From Solibacteraceae bacterium (GTDB lineage Bacteria > Acidobacteriota > Terriglobia > Bryobacterales > Bryobacteraceae), in contig JALSRK010000077.1 of assembly GCA_026984795.1 (NCBI GenBank), positions 39,480-103,479 of the forward strand: 64,000 bases of DNA. The letters are read 5' to 3'. The notes below the pieces were generated by a model that worked only from the letters and a program-made list of their open reading frames with translations, ran no database searches and was not told the origin of the DNA. Shown here one piece after another: positions 63,120-64,000 of the stretch. The first letter of the stretch is position 1. Each line of letters begins with the position of its first letter. Position numbers and translations under genes: made by a program.

Positions 63120-64000
63120 ATGAGCAATCTGGTTCCCCCGCATGGGAGCGAGACCTTGAAACCGCTTCTCCTCGAAGGGGAAGCCCGCGCCGAGGAGCTG
63201 AAGAAGGCCGAGGGCCTCAAGAAGGTCCCCATGACCAGCCGCGAGACCAGCGACCTGATCATGATGGGCATCGGCGCGTTCACTCCGCTCGACGGCTTTA
63301 TGGGCTACGACGATTGGAAGGGCTGCTGCGACGATTTCCAAATGCCCTCCAAGAACGGCCTGTTCTGGCCGATCCCGATCACGCTTTCCGCGGACGAGGA
63401 TCTGGCGAATTCGATCTCTATCGGTGAAGAGGTGGCCTTGTGGGACAAAGAGACCGAGTCCATCATGGGCACGATGAAGGTCACCGAGAAGTACACCATC
63501 GACAAGGAGCACGAGTGCAAGCAGGTGTTCCGGACCGCCGACACCGAGCATCCGGGCGTGCAGAAGGTGATGGCCCAGGGCCCGGTGAACCTGGCCGGAC
63601 CGATCAAGGTCGTCTCGGAATCCTATTACCCGGAGATGTTCAAGGAGATCTACCAGCGTCCGGCCGAGGCGCGAAAGATCTTCGAGGAGCGCGACTGGAG
63701 CACCGTCGCGGCCCTGCAGTTGCGCAACCCGATGCACAACTCTCACGCCTACCTGGCCTGGATCGCCATCGAGGTCTGCGACGGCGTCTACATCCACCAG
63801 CTCGTCGGCAAGCTGAAGCCCGGCGACATCCCCGCCGAGGTTCGCGTTAAGGCCATCCAGGCGCTGGTGGACAACTACTTCCGGAAAGAGCGCGTGGTGC
63901 AGGGCGGCTATCCGATGGAGATGCGCTATGCCGGCCCGCGCGAAGCGCTCTTGCATGCCGTCTTCCGGCAGAACTACGGCTGTTCCCATTTGATCGTCGA
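63120..64000 (+). CDS. sat: sulfate adenylyltransferase (ATP sulfurylase), dissimilatory type, N-terminal part
   Basis: 293 codons are visible before the window ends; the full protein is probably near 400 aa. ATG with AGGAGG seven bases upstream. Catalytic-domain landmarks: the [10 protein letters not shown] box (QxRNPxHxxH, nucleotide and sulfate contacts), [43 protein letters not shown]. The N-terminal [20 protein letters not shown] and the [17 protein letters not shown] region resemble the homo-oligomeric Sat of dissimilatory sulfate reducers and sulfur oxidisers rather than assimilatory CysDN. No kinase domain is seen yet. The downstream genes (aprBA, qmo or assimilatory) would decide its role. 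Confidence 0.93.
   Translation, partial: MSNLVPPHGSETLKPLLLEGEARAEELKKAEGLKKVPMTSRETSDLIMMGIGAFTPLDGFMGYDDWKGCCDDFQMPSKNGLFWPIPITLSADEDLANSISIGEEVALWDKETESIMGTMKVTEKYTIDKEHECKQVFRTADTEHPGVQKVMAQGPVNLAGPIKVVSESYYPEMFKEIYQRPAEARKIFEERDWSTVAALQLRNPMHNSHAYLAWIAIEVCDGVYIHQLVGKLKPGDIPAEVRVKAIQALVDNYFRKERVVQGGYPMEMRYAGPREALLHAVFRQNYGCSHLIV

Overview
The window is GC-rich, densely coded bacterial chromosome. The mix of families points to a Gram-negative Acidobacteriota member, probably near Bryobacterales/Solibacteres. Evidence for this: two VWA-like proteins of the kind common in that phylum, an Oar-type TonB receptor, a DUF5107-TPR giant, Tat-exported MocA-type oxidoreductases paired with a TIM-barrel epimerase, a TPR-CHAT/ECF sigma/zinc-finger anti-sigma cassette, lpxD (lipid A) and the rpoN-hpf-rapZ block. 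The assignment is inferred from gene content, not from a marker gene. I saw no rRNA, IS element, phage or CRISPR array.

Layout. 1-3.5 kb is the end of a surface-polysaccharide locus on the minus strand: GDP-mannose 4,6-dehydratase, a DUF4214 coiled-coil protein and two GT4 glycosyltransferases. 3.7-10.4 kb holds single tRNA genes (Pro, Ala, Thr), a glycine-zipper lipoprotein, a small Cys4 protein, a CBS-pair protein and the 1087-aa DUF5107-TPR protein. 10.8-15 kb is the most unusual part: a possible 15-residue peptide gene, a 13-bp palindrome on a predicted transcription start, a TPR-CHAT protease-like protein, an ECF sigma factor and a zinc-finger anti-sigma-like membrane protein; a TolB-like propeller follows under its own promoter. 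15.9-22.7 kb has trkH-trkA, a MocA oxidoreductase, a nucleoside hydrolase, a zinc-ribbon rhomboid and crcB-DUF190, followed by a fourth tRNA (Thr).

23-35 kb is catabolic: a FucP-like transporter, a GH2 exo-beta-glucosaminidase-like enzyme, a creatinase-like M24 protein, a GH5-like lipoprotein, a DUF5060 glycosidase-like protein, plus clpS and a split PepSY pair. 35-42.4 kb holds an HlyD-type adaptor, fumarase, a coiled-coil protein, a VWA-like protein and a TonB receptor lacking nearly all of its plug. 42.5-49.3 kb is a tightly packed plus-strand run: lpxD, LOG protein, SpoIIE phosphatase, K+ channel with RCK domains, nnr, tsaE. 49.3-64 kb carries a possible small membrane protein, a MocA/epimerase pair, a metallopeptidase-like gene divergent from a second rhomboid, a VWA-like protein, a receiver-only regulator, rpoN-hpf-rapZ, a deleted aldo/keto reductase, a methyltransferase, tpiA, a NosL-like protein and the start of a dissimilatory-type sulfate adenylyltransferase.

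A recurring regulatory feature is a good -10 hexamer (often TGGTATGA or TAGAAT/TACAAT) placed only 5-9 bases before the start codon, which suggests that many genes here give leaderless or near-leaderless mRNAs. All functional calls rest on recognisable motifs read by eye; no database search was run.
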